Shown here piece after piece: positions 21,159 through 32,655 of a stretch of 64,000 nt of DNA (its first letter is position 1; each line of letters begins with the position of its first letter). This stretch comes from Gamarada debralockiae. Its lineage: Eukaryota; Ascomycota; Leotiomycetes; Helotiales; Hyphodiscaceae. Position numbers and translations under genes: made by a program. The stretch spans positions 117,817 to 181,816 of the forward strand of contig NXFV01000911.1 of the NCBI GenBank assembly GCA_002803225.1, in the 5' to 3' direction. The notes under the pieces were generated by a model that was not told the origin of the DNA, searched no databases, and was given only the letters and a program-made list of their open reading frames with translations.

Positions 21159-23537
21159 ATGCATCTTCGACAGAGCTTTATTGAATTTGTGGTGTTAGCC
21201 GCCTCAATTTCCTTTGGGTCCGCAGCGCCAGCGAGCAACTCCCTTAGCATATCATCAGTTTCTTCTCTGACGAATTCTTCTACTGCATCGTCAAATGTCA
21301 CGTTTGTTGCTGCTCCAGGAGTGTTATCAACGTCGTCCAAACCCCTTTCTATTTCGTCAAGATCTTCAACTTCTTCCGGAGAGCGGGCATCTGCAACCTC
21401 TCAGCGTCCTCCAAGTTTATCAACGGTGCAATCTAACTCAACAAGGCCCGGCTCCACGTCCTCTAAACCGTTTTTGAGCTTACCGAGCACTTCCTCTGTC
21501 TCTACTCCAGAGACTAAGGCCACATCTTCAGGACTTGTATCTAGTTCGAGCTCTAGGTCAACCACTGGCCCACAGTCTTCTCCCAGGTCCTCCAAGCCAT
21601 TTTCGAGCTCATCAGGGAATTCGACTATCCCCACTGCAACAACCAAGGCTACATCCTTGACCTCATCTCCGATACCCACATTAACCCCAAAACCATCGGT
21701 GACTCCAACCAAGACTTCTTCGACGAGCACCACCGGGACCAGCACGACTACAGTCAGTGGAGGCGAAACCATTATAGTTCCGCCAGGTGTAGTAGTAGTT
21801 GGTGGACCAGGAGGCGGTACTATAATCGTGAATGGTGTTGCTGCAGTGATCAGCCAAGGCCAGATTGAGGTCGCTGGAGAAGAGAAAGGTCAGCCCACTA
21901 ATAGCCAAGACCAACCATCAACATCCAGGCCGACATCGACGAGCGACCCCACGAGCTCATCTTCCTCGTCCTCCTCGTCATCTTCCACGTCCAGGTCTAC
22001 ATCTACTTCTAGCGCCAGCTCCACCGGAGACGTCCTTTGCGCGCCAACTAACTGTGGTAACGGCTGCTCTAATAAGTTGAAGAGGTCCTTCCGTCCCCCA
22101 CCGGAACCGACCCATCTCCCTGAGGTCCCGCGTGCTGTCGATCCCACCTGGGGGAACTTGGACATGCCGGCCACGGGTGGGTTGGATGCTTGGGCTCAGA
22201 CCGTTAGTAATCGGAAGTCTTCTCTTTGTCACAGAGCGTTTACTGATTCCCGACTCCCTGATAGGTCTTTCAAAGTAGCAATGTTGTGGAACTGTCGCTT
22301 GACTCGCCTACTGATCCAAACACACCGTATTCGACGAGCTTGTATGTGCCATTTAGCGATCAACCGCTTTATTTCGTCGTCAAGGGGCTTGTAGGTTGCT
22401 CGTCTGTTGTGCTGATGTCGAAGTGTGGTATTTATATGGTAAGTGCACTAAGCAGTCTTTCCGGTCATTCCCTCTCTTCGTAGTTATCAAAAACTAATAA
22501 ATGATAAGACACACCTCTGGGAAAACCTTTTTAGTCCCGCAAGTGTTACTAGTGGGCAATTTAGTAAATATGTGGTGGATCCATTTTCAGCAAACTCAGT
22601 GGACTGGAAGGGGTGGACGACTATCCCCCAGCTTCCCAAAGGCTGCTTTACTTCCTCGGGTGGCAACTTCCTCGGCGCCTTAATTCTTACCCGCACTACT
22701 AGCACCTCCACCGGCCCCACCACGACCTCAAAATACCCAACCCAGGTAAATGATATCCTCAAGGTCCTCGAGGACTTACTGGATTTTCAAGGTGCAAACT
22801 TCCCTATCTGGTTGTACAATCCGAATAGAGATGAGTATAACTCTGAAACTTCGGCCTCAGGCAAGATTATCTCGACCTATAATCCGGATATCTTTGGTGA
22901 TGGAACTAAAGCAGCATTTCAAACGTGGGCGGGTGGGATTGTAGTGGATGGGACGGCTACGACGTCTAATAGTCAAGTTAATACGCCTATGATGGGGAGT
23001 GTGTGGTCGACGAGCTGTTTTCAAAGTGATAACTCTAAAAACAAACGCCAAGCATCCTCCTGTTCAGCATCTGCTCAGACAAGCAGTACTGCTACGACAT
23101 CCGCCAGTGCGACATCCAGCGCAGCTTCCACAAGCACTTCCGCCTCCACCAGCACCTCTAGGTATGTAGTAACCCCTACGATCATCTCTATAGTACCTAT
23201 CATTGTAAGCTTGTCTAAAACAGTTACTAGCACTTCTACCAGCACTTCGGCTAGCAGCGCACTTACAAGTTCGACTCCGCAGCCATGCCCAAATTCAGGC
23301 TATACCTGGACCGACTGTTTTTTTGGTGACAGCACTCGTGGAGTTACCGTAACTCCTCAGGGATCAAATTCATATCAAGGGATGACAAACTGCAGAGACG
23401 GGACGTATAGCGTGCAATTAACATTTCCGAATGGTTCAACGACGCAAATCGGGCCGTTGCAAAACGGGATTCAGCAGTATTCGCCAAATGCTAACCAGCC
23501 CTGCGATACATTCATAATTATCGGCCAGAAAAATTAA
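21159..23537 (+). CDS. Secreted Ser/Thr-rich protein with fungal extracellular domain
   Basis: Exons 21159..22202, 22265..22438 and 22509..23537 (both introns phase 0) give 748 residues. The ATG at 21159 starts a good signal peptide (SFIEFVVLAASISFGSAAPA); the in-frame codon at 21096 would bury it. Residues about 25-240 are almost all Ser, Thr and Pro, expected to be O-glycosylated. Then come a Gly/Val-rich patch (VVVVGGPGGGTIIV), a second Ser-rich linker and a folded domain with GCSSVVLMSKCGIYMTHLWE, PQLPKGC and CDTFIIIG. The G-C-t-s-v-x-x-x-S-x-x-G-x-x-x-x-H-x-W-E pattern recurs in uncharacterised fungal secreted proteins and beside GH18 chitinases. No catalytic motif or GPI signal is visible. 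Likely a wall or extracellular protein. Confidence 0.82.
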
Positions 23538-23904
23538 CCGCTCACACCACCGCAACCACCGCAATGATTTGCCTAAATAGGCCTCTAATGGGAATTTTAC
23601 CCCTGCTACGGCGAGCCTGCACACCCTACAGGTCAGATAGAGGTCGTCCGCTTACCTGGCGAGCGCGGTTTTGTTAGGGCAGAAAGGAAGCGAGATGGTC
23701 TGTGCCACCGCAATCTCTAAATGGAGCCTAATCAAAGTCTTACATATACCCAATTTTGGCCCTTTAGACTATTTTACTATGTCAAATCAATCAACTCAAC
23801 TGCCATTGCCACTGCCATTAATCCCCTTTTTGCTCCTTTTTTGCTTTTTGCTCTTGCTCCTCATCTCTAGATTCTTCTTCCTCTGTACGTTGCGAGACGC
23901 CGCG

Positions 23905-24034
23905 CCTTATCCAAGCTTCGGGCGGCCAAAATAGGAAATGAGGCGCATTCAGCTAAGGCAGTTTCCCGCCAAGGCTTTCAAGGCGAAATTAAAACGATTG
24001 GACAATGATGTTCGAACAAAACCCTGACTAATTA
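23905..24034. repeat. Dispersed repeat B, copy 2
   Basis: Direct copy of 17618..17735, with the extra bases CCCGCCAAGG in the middle. It lies immediately beyond the 3' end of the broken membrane-protein gene. Confidence 0.9.
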
Positions 24035-24289
24035 TCTCATGCAATCCTGGAACCATTCGACTTCAGTGCCTCTGATACGTATTTCTTGGAGCTTCATGAA
24101 AAGGCTCAGAGCAGGAGATAAGGAATATGCAAAGCCGGCGTCTGATCCGTTCCAGTTCAAGGACCTGTTTGTAGCAATAGCAACGTGCGCATATACTTCG
24201 TGATCAGAACTTCCACCCTCATCAGGTGCCATCGACTGCGTTTCCAACAGAATAGATTCTGTATGTTTATTCGGAGGCTCGCTTGTGAC

Positions 24290-26208
24290 TCGATATGGAA
24301 ACCGGAGTCGATAATCGGATCCTTTCTCGGGACCGCCTTAAGAAGTAAGGGAATCAGCTTGAGTGTTGACGGGGTGGATTATGACTTACGAATGAGCAGG
24401 TAGGACCATTCTACGAGAGAAGGTATCCACACAAGAAGCGCGACAATCTGGCCGAATCCTCATGTTAAAGAGAGTATGCCGCTTGAGTCCTGAACGATAG
24501 CGTTGATAGCAATGGCTTCAGCGACGAGCGTGGACAACCGGGAAGAACAAAATTGCAATACCAATCATGCCATATATGACAGCTTTGCAAGGATCTCCAT
24601 CCACTTGACCTTCGACTCATAGTCCCTCATCTAGTTGGAGATAAGTCCTGCTACACTCTCCCCTGACGCTTTCGCAAGACGATTGACTGTGTGGCCGATA
24701 TACTCATCATTTGACCAACTTCTGCGGAAAGTGGTGTCCAATAATGATGAGCAGCCAGATTAGCCATACGATTAATGATGTTTTGAAGTACGCCCAGCCG
24801 TCTGGATCCAGCTCGCTAATGCTCTAATCTGGGCAGGGGTACACAACAAGTGGAGCCGGACCTCCACAAGATGAAAGGTCATGCCGAGAGGTTTGACAGT
24901 GACTCTGAGTGCGCTCATATAAAGCATCAGACCATATACGGCAAGAGATAGGGCAGTTGACAATATGGACAAGAAGGTTAGATACCATGACGACTTGTAG
25001 ACATGTTGGAGAATAGCTTGATCAGAGTCGGCGGTGATAGGCAGGTGAGGACCCGGTGAATAGCTGCGAGAATCCCCGGTGTCTTGGCCTCCCGTCATCA
25101 AGCGAACCAGCGCCACCAAAGAGGCGATTTCAGTGGCAAAAGAGAAGTAGGCACTGAGCTTTGAGAAACTCAACGTTGATCATGAAGAGAGAGCCGAGAA
25201 AGTCACCGGCCTCTTCGCCTTCTCATGCCCTGTTCAGCAGAAAGTCAGGTTCTTGTCTCGTTGGTGGGTGTGAGTCTCTACTTACGTTGATTTATCGTTG
25301 GTTCTGTTGGCACTCGTAGGTTTCGACTTGAGGTGAAGGCTCCTGCTGATGTGCGGGAAGACAAAAGGTGTGATTACTATAATGGTATTAGCGATACATC
25401 TGCATGACCAATGATGCCAAAACCTACACAGAACAATTAGTCTTCCAACAGCCCCGAGAACAGAAACCGGTAGACTTACCCCAATGCCAGCAATATCAGG
25501 ATTAGTCGCCGAGGCCGGCGTGCAAATATTCACGAAACATTGCGTTGCATAGTCGACATCCAACAAGCCTGTGGTTCTATTCAACAGTCACTCTGTCTCA
25601 CACACCGTCCCAAAAGCATCCGGTCCTATGGAAATCTCAGGGTTAGTAGCCGCTTTACAGTGCGAGATAATAGGAAAAAGCCAAACGAAGAGTCAATACC
25701 GTCACCTTAGTCTCCTTTTAATCGTCATACGTCCATTTGGACGAATTTGCAAAATAAATTCCCTGTTCGAATTCAATGGGGAATGGTTTACTCTGAGATA
25801 TACATACCCGGCCCATTTAGCGACGAAATCGAGGTACCCATATCAATAGGATAGACTCCTTGATACATCCATTACTGACACCGAACAGTACTTCACAAAA
25901 CAGTCCTAGATGAATTTCGACGCCCTTTTAAGCACATCAGGATGATCTTGAGCGCCGTATGTACCAAGACTTGCATAATACGAGACTTCGACGCTGATCT
26001 CTTGATATCGCATGCACTGGTACATGTTACTTGGCTGAGAAGCCGTTCCAAAAAGAGTGGTGATGTTTGTACATGCTGTGCTACAGTTACCGTTCGTACA
26101 AGCGGATTCACATTCGTGAGGTTTATGGTCGGTTGACTGGGCGGGGCGGAACCACCTGGGAAGTAGGTGCGGACGGGATGTGGTGTTCCATGGTATTGAG
26201 ATATTCAT
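24290..26208 (-). pseudogene. Fungal multi-pass membrane protein with Cys-rich N-terminus, pseudogene
   Basis: The minus strand starts at 26208 with a Cys-rich extracellular part (CESACTNGNCSTACTN, then NMYQCMRY). It continues with DYATQCFVNIC and NPDIAGIGV, a signature before the first helix in a common fungal family of uncharacterised membrane proteins. Hydrophobic segments follow near 25150-24900 (SSWYLTFLSILSTALSLAVYG) and 24460-24390 (GFGQIVALLVWIPSLVEWSYL). In that last segment the expected TWGFGQ reads T-stop-GFGQ: TGG has become TGA, a G-to-A change. The piece between the first and second helices carries stops in every frame, and the exons do not join cleanly. Function of the family is unknown; this copy looks dead. 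Confidence 0.7.
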
Positions 26209-26822
26209 TTTAGGGATTATACGAGCAATAACAAAAGAATGGGGACGAAGAAATCCGCGAAAACAAAGCTTGGGAAGAAAGATGTAGCAGCAACTGTCTT
26301 ATAACTTGAGATTTCTAGATGCACCACAAGGCTGTGACACTTGCCAACCAGTTGCTTCGCAGCATGGATGGAGCGCACCTTCTTTACGCGGGGATGGTCC
26401 GGCAGTTGGCAAACCCTTCATATCAGATCGAGCTCGCATCAATGCTCAACACGTTGAAGTGCGAGTTGCTTGAACGGGGTGACCCCATGATCCGGCGGCA
26501 AGACCCTCTCGCAAATGCAAGGCCAGGGCCAGAAATTGTTCATTGGTCGAGTCGTATTCTTCCCCTGAATCTGGGTCTTACCCTCTCGGATTCTACTCTT
26601 TCGTGTAAAGCGACGTTTGACAAGGCTGAAGCGATTACCACCTTATGAATTGGGACCAAAATTCGAATCAATTATTTTGGATGGTTGAAACTTTGACTTC
26701 TCTGGATCGATGTACACGGGGTATCAAATGTTGAGATTTTCTGTACATACCATTTACATAACGCATTACTTCGTAACCTTTCGCCCTGTGCTATCGTATA
26801 TCCAAGTGTTGTGATCATCCCG
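26209..26822. other. Intergenic, no convincing gene
   Basis: A 109-codon plus-strand frame at 26319..26648 has no recognised features. The rest is flanking sequence. Confidence 0.4.
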
Positions 26823-27732
26823 TCATGACTGAGTGGCGCTTTCACTCGCTCCTTTTGTATCAGGATCCTGAACCTTTGTCAATCCTGGCTTAACCAATAA
26901 CTTTCGGTCTTCTCCAAGGACCACTATTAATCGTTAGGAGCCGAAAACATGGAGATTGTGCCAGAGACTCACATCTTTCGTACAGCACGTAACTCGTGAC
27001 AATAAGTATAGGCATGGCAACAATAGCCATAGTAACCTTTCTAGCAACTCCTCTATAGTTCGGTGGTAGTTTCCCAGAAGCACCTGTATTTGGTCTCGCT
27101 CCCGCTCTCGAAGATATGCTCGACACAATTTCCGAGTTCAACGCCGCAAGCGGGATCTTGGGAGGAGGATTTGAAGCGGCGGGAGCTATGGGAGAGGTTT
27201 TTGGAGTAGGTATGGGCTTCTCAGAGACTGGTGGAGCAGTTGGAGAGGAAGACGAAGTTTTGGGAGGGGCTGAAGCGGTTTTCGAGGGCTGCGCGGGAGC
27301 TTCGGGGGAGATCGTGGTCGGCAGGGGTTTTGAGGACTTCGTAGGATCTGCGGGGGCTGGGACGCCTTTTGCAGATAGTTGGCGAACCTGATCTAAGATC
27401 TTGGACGTCTCTGGCGTCACTGGAGGCTTCGAAGTCGCCTTTGAGGGTGCTAGAGGAGGCGGCTTTGACTCTGTCTTTGCGGATGCAGGTACAGTTGGCG
27501 CAGAAGGTTTCGAGGGTGTCTTTGCAACTGGCGGAGCAGTTGCAGTCGGCTTTGATGCAGCTGGGGCAATTGGAGACTTCTTCGACACGGTTTGGGTAGT
27601 CTTTACTGGCTTCGGCGCGGCTTTTGTAGATTTTGCCCTCGTAGATTTCTTCATCTCCGGGATATCCACCTCAATCGGATCAGAGATAACCTTCTTAGGC
27701 CTTCCTCTCTTCTTGACAACCTCTGCAGACAT
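26823..27732 (-). CDS. AT-hook-containing, proline-rich protein with C-terminal membrane anchor
   Basis: Exons 26973..27732 and 26823..26923 give 286 residues. The start at 27732 was preferred to an in-frame codon at 27888 because MSAEVVKKRGRPKK puts a classic AT-hook core (RGRPKK) at the N-terminus. Residues about 30-210 are low-complexity Lys/Ser/Pro/Ala repeats. The C-terminus reads NYRGVARKVTMAIVAMPILIVTSYVLYERLVLGED across the intron, a single hydrophobic helix with a short polar tail, a form I recall in conserved uncharacterised ascomycete proteins. Membrane anchoring and an AT-hook together are odd: the basic stretch may act in DNA binding, in mitochondrial targeting, or in neither. 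The gene looks intact. Confidence 0.8.
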
Positions 27733-28997
27733 GTTGTGTAACGAATTGGTTCCCGGAAGACGTCGATAGAAAAGTCGAGATAAAGGGGGAGGTTTTTGAA
27801 GATCGACGCGGGGGAGATTTTCGTGTCCTCGGCAGGTGACGCGTTTCTCGGGCCAATGCTGAACCTTCCTCTCCTTTCTTTCCCCCAAATCTTTATTTCA
27901 ACTTCACAACCTCAATGAGGTAGTCTGAATATTTTGAGGACGATGTTGAAATATGATTTAACGCGTCGAATTGATTTTATTTCTTTTGTGGAGGAACGGG
28001 GATTTTTGCATGAATTCACGAAATTGACACGACCCCTGAACCGATCGACTGATCGTGACTCCTCATCCGTCAGGATCATCCAAGTTTCTTCCTCTTCATG
28101 TTGCAAGAGTAACAGCATCGTATTTCAGGCTGGTATTCCTATGCTCGAATCGGGAACGGCGTCTTCTCCGTTGACCTGTCTCCTGGAGTACAATGGACAT
28201 CATGTTGCCAAGACATACGGGGTATCTGCAGGCCGCTTTTCAATCTGCTGACCATTGCGGAGAGGGGCTATGCCTCGTACTGAAGAACCAGTGAGCTCCA
28301 TAATTCCTGTAATTCATCGTCATCTCCTGTTCAAATCCTGGTTTCGCTCCCGCGCGAAGGGCTTGTTGGATTTTTCAGGCTGAGCTAACAATATGTGACT
28401 CTCATCAGTGATGAAACTTGAATTGCAGTTGCTATTCTACAAAGCTACGTAGCCTATATGTATACTCCCCCTCCTCCCCCATACCCTGAATTGAGGTTAA
28501 ATTTTTCTAGGTGGTTCCATACTAAAATTTAACCTCAATTTAGGGGGGGCCCTGATTTACTCAAATCACATGCTGTAGTTCAGGCTCGGAGTCAACGAAG
28601 AGCTGAACTTACAGGCCTTGTCACACTGAAATATAGGCTCCCTGTACAACTGAGACCAGCTCACAGTACAGCTGAGACTAGGCATCTAGAATGCGGCGGG
28701 ACTGAATACGAGGACATGTCACGTGATGACATCGATATCTGCATTCCAAAGCAGCAAGTGCTTTTCGGTGGCCCGATCCGCTGGTGAATCGGCAATTTTA
28801 GCACGTTTCAGATTTCAGGGGCTTCCAACATTCCAGAACTTCTTCCTCGTATTGACATGCATTCCAGCTGCATCTAAATTTAGCGACCATTGCCCATATA
28901 CGAGGGCCTCCCATAAACCCCACTATTCGCTCTGTTTTGACTTCATGACGATAATCCCTCAGCAATCGTTGATCGATATCATTTTCAAATCGCAACC
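27733..28997. other. Intergenic, divergent upstream region
   Basis: Lies between the AT-hook gene (minus) and the hypothetical gene (plus), so it holds both promoters. Contains the inverted repeat at 28484..28545. No gene is supported. Confidence 0.45.
28484..28545. repeat. 22-bp inverted repeat with 18-bp spacer
   Basis: AATTGAGGTTAAATTTT (28489..28505) faces its exact reverse complement (28524..28540). The pairing extends to 22 bp with one mismatch, and C-rich and G-rich tracts lie outside the arms. It could form a cruciform or be a tiny MITE remnant. Confidence 0.85.
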
Positions 28998-30011
28998 ATG
29001 AGTTCAAACGACGAAATCTACATCACAAGTCGAAGTAGGACCCCATCTGTTATCGAAGTAACATCTCAAGTCATCAGCCAAAATAAGGATGTCTTTGCAC
29101 AGCTTCCAGATCTTATACAAGAAGCCTCGGTTTCTACAGAATGTAAGTAGCCCGCCTCACGGTGTTGATTGTAAATTAAACGTCTGCTAGTTTCAAGTTC
29201 AAGGCTTCAAATCAGCCGCGTTCAAGATTCACGAGTCGTTGATTCCCAATTCCTCACCAGCCCTATGTTCTTGATCCGGCCAAGAACTGACTCAGGTGTC
29301 GGTCTACCTGACTTGACTGTGACGGATGAAAAGATTCTGGGGAAGTACGGCTCAGACCTGACAGCCAACTTCGCGGACATCAGAGCCTATGGACCCAACG
29401 CCTTCTTCCAAAAGGAGAATCGTTCGAACCGGACGAAATACTCTCTGTGTGTCTGCGCGACCGGTTACATTTGGGTCTACGTTGCACCGCCTTCCGACGC
29501 AACAGGATTCTACGGAGCCGAAATCCAAATCGGCACTTTTGCGCTCAAGGCCAGAGCTATAACAACGACAGAAATCCCCTGTCGATACAAATATTCAAAT
29601 TTCAATAATGCTCAAGATGGTCAGCTTGCGCTTCTCTGTGCAACAGTTTTGGCGAATTACCTACGCCTGCGAATGATAGGACGGCAGTATGAAGAAGCTG
29701 CAGACTCAGCCATCAAATCACTTCGAATGGTAGACACTTCTAAATTTGAGGATTTGCATTCTGTATTGAGGAAAGTATGTGCTAATGCACCTATGCCACC
29801 GGAGTCCGATGTATCATTGATTTCGCGATCGATGATCACTCGAAGATGGGAGCGCTGGAGGGAGACTTCGATCTTGAGGAAACGATACTTCTTCCCGCAA
29901 CGAATCGTGCGATGTTTCAGAACTTCACGGCATGATTCTATGGATTTGTTGAGCGGATGCTTCAACGCTTTGGCGCCCAAGAAATCCAAACTTCCATTTA
30001 TTCACAAATGA
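28998..30011 (+). CDS. Hypothetical protein
   Basis: Exons 28998..29142 and 29191..30011, with a 48-bp intron, give 321 residues. No domain is recognised. The first exon (MSSNDEIYITSRS) is Ser-rich and hydrophilic. The middle (VCATGYIWVYVAPP, GAEIQIGTFALKARAITTTEIPC) looks like a compact beta-rich domain. The part around QYEEAADSAIKSLRMVD is helical and could be a TPR-like helix. The C-terminus is basic (RRWERWRETSILRKRYFFPQR). No signal peptide or membrane segment. The frame is intact and the splice sites are standard, so I regard it as real. It ends 60 bp from the convergent end of the GH43 gene. Confidence 0.6.
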
Positions 30012-30070
30012 TTGGACGAGAATCGCTCGGAATTTCTCCACCTTCCAGTTCTTTGAAAGAACTCCACTCC

Positions 30071-32279
30071 TTACGAAACCGGCACCATCAACCTATCAAT
30101 ATCAGGAGCTTCATCACGTCAGCATATGTTCCCTTAATCACCAATGGAAGACTTACCCCATCCCCCATCATACGCCTCAAACTCAATCACATTGCCTGTC
30201 CCACTCTTCAATGGCACCGTCAGGGTACTCGTCCCCGGCGTATTCCCACCAGCTGTTGGCAAAAATGCAACAACACTCGTCACGCCATTTACCACCACGT
30301 TCGCATATCTCTGTGTGCTATCTCCATTTGTGTAATGAATGCGAATCGTCGTCATTGTCGCCACTGTACTCGAAATTCCCTCGAACGTCAAAGTACCGCC
30401 AGGAGGCCCACCGATGTACCCGACATCCTCGGAGCCGGAACAACCAGAGCAGGATTGGACTACGGCGCCGTTGGTGAGCACGTTACTGGATGATTCGGCT
30501 TCGGGTGTTGTTTCGCTGGGGCCGACACTCCAGGTCCCAGCTGAGATGGAAAGGATCCAGTTCACTTCATTGTGCTGTCAACTGGTCAGCAGATGTTTGG
30601 CTTGGGGGAGCAGGGATATGGATTACAAGTGTAGCCGTTGTTCCAGATATAGTGAGAGGCAGCCAGACATAGGTCGAAGCTGCCAAGTCAGTTGACACCC
30701 AGCGATCACCCATATACCTGTCTCTTTCAGTTTCATTGATATGGTTTGGGGAGGGAGAGAAATACATCACCACTCCATTTATCGACACTATATCCGCAGT
30801 CTGTGATGTGAAAGTGTTTGTCCCTGCTGTTGCAAAGTCCGCCCACGCAGACCAGGGACCTGACAGACTCGTTGCTGTGCAGTAGATGTTGTCGTTCGGT
30901 GCTTCGTTTTTCATATTAGTCCCACTCGAGCAAAAAGACTTTGGAACTTACACCACCCACTCTCATGCGAAGCAAACATGAAATAGGTACTTCCACTTTT
31001 ATAAATTGCTGGCGCTTCATAATCTTGTGCATAGAGATAAGTCGCCGATACAACACTTAGGTAGTCGGACGATAGTTTGTCGATTCGAAGGCCATTCGCT
31101 CGCTGGGTCCAATCATCAGCCTTTTTACCTTCCTCCATCAGTGTTGGGGAACTTACATCTTCAGTCAGAAGATACGCGGTGCCGTCGGTATCTACCTTCC
31201 ATCAGTCTATTCCACTTCCCAATCCCCCCTCTCCTCGACCGGATGACACAACGCACCTTGGAAAACATTCTCGTCCCTGCTTTGAAACCCCAGCGGCTGA
31301 CTCGATCCTCTGATCACACATCTTCCATCAGCCCCACCCCGCTTTCTCTTTCTCTTCCCATTTCCACCCTAAGGAACAGAACTTACAAATAAGTATAATC
31401 CCCACAAACACTCGAGCTCGTTGCAACGCCCGCCTTCGCTTCCGAATAACTCGAATCATCGATGTGCATCCACATCACCCATTTTCCCGTCCCTGAATTA
31501 TAGATCACATGCGGGCGTTCCACGACTCTGTCTGGGCCGAGATCACCGGAGCTTTGGAGGGTTAGGAGTTCGTTTACGAATGTCCAGGAGACGAGATCCT
31601 ACAAGCAGCAATGGTTAGTGAGTAATGAGAAGGCTGGAAGTGGGATTGAGGGAGTGAGGAAGGGGAGGTGGACTTACAGTGCTCGAATAGCAGTTGATTG
31701 ATTGGAACGCGCTGCCATTAAGATGGTTCTCGCCGATCCAGTAAAACTTACCGCTCACTGTTCAGGACCTCGGAGTCAGCATTAGTTTGTCTGGAAAGGA
31801 TTGAGAGAAGCGAGGATCGAAGAGGACCTCAACGCAACTCCTCTGTAATAGGAAGAAAGGAAGCTGAGAACACGAACCTTCGACGATTCCACCGCCGTGC
31901 GCTTGGCTGCAGGAGATCGGGGAGTCAGTATATTGCTTCATTAGGAAAAATTTGGAGAAACCACTCCTGAGATATGGTTCAAGAGTAAAAGGCCATGAAA
32001 CAGTCCCAATGGAATTTTCTATTCCCCAAGACCTACACGTGTTGGTTTGTTCCTGCGGCGGTCCACGTTGAGCCTGGAACCTGGCCAAAGGTCAGCTTGA
32101 ACAGTCTGAACAAGGACATGGAGAACTTGCGATTTGGATTGAAGCAGAAGCGATACTTCCAAGCAGAGAGATCGCAACGAGATTTCTGAGCGAGGACATC
32201 ATTTTGAGCATCATTTCTCTCGAAATTTCAAGCATACACCAACAAAAATTAACTCACCAAAACCGTCCATTTGAGCCAT
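30071..32279 (-). CDS. GH43 exo-beta-1,3-galactanase-like enzyme with CBM35-like domain
   Basis: Twelve exons (starts and ends, 5' to 3': 32279-32258, 32073-32037, 31906-31878, 31757-31678, 31598-31387, 31309-31257, 31191-31157, 31102-30952, 30901-30766, 30717-30627, 30574-30157, 30108-30071) splice without a stop into 433 residues. The N-terminal beta-propeller shows QAHGGGIVE, KFYWIGENHL, RPHVIYNSGTGKWVMW, DTDGTAYLLTED, DYEAPAIYKSGSTYFMF and YMGDRWVS, the pattern of GH43 exo-galactanases. The C-terminal 130 residues (EAESS...GGTLTFEGI, YANVVVNG) resemble CBM35. Such enzymes release galactose from the beta-1,3-galactan core of arabinogalactan proteins. A signal peptide would be expected but is not visible with the chosen ATG, so a first exon may be missing or lost. 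The divergent neighbour is a GH79 enzyme. Confidence 0.85.
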
Positions 32280-32655
32280 ATATATACTAAACCCATTTAG
32301 CAATACGAACACCGGAGCCGAAAGTACCGTATTACTTGGTTTATAAGACTCCAACCCTACTACAAGATCCCCCCGTTTAGAAGACCCTGGCAACACACTA
32401 AAAATACCCCTGCAAACGGGGTCTGAAGTGGTGAACTTTAATGTGCAAGTAAGGGTCTTAAAAATCAATTAATACGGTATCACAAACAAGCTTGGAGGCA
32501 GAACTGCCGTTGGTGGGAATCCTGTTTCCTTGCCCCACAAAAACCGTGAGCCTAAATCCCCGGAATTCTGCGAGATCGATCATACGCCACCTTCATCAGC
32601 CTTAAAAACTCGTATCTCTCGCTCCGGCCCGAAATGGCTTCAAAGGCACATTGAT

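Noticed and set aside
21401..22174. Acidic, Val-rich minus-strand frames
   Set aside because: Shadows of the Ser/Thr-rich coding sequence of the secreted protein.
26319..26648. 109-codon plus-strand frame
   Set aside because: No domain, no signal and no similar neighbour; an open frame of this length is expected by chance.
27116..27769. Gly/Val/Ala-rich plus-strand frames
   Set aside because: Mirror images of the Pro/Ser/Lys-rich codons of the AT-hook gene on the other strand.
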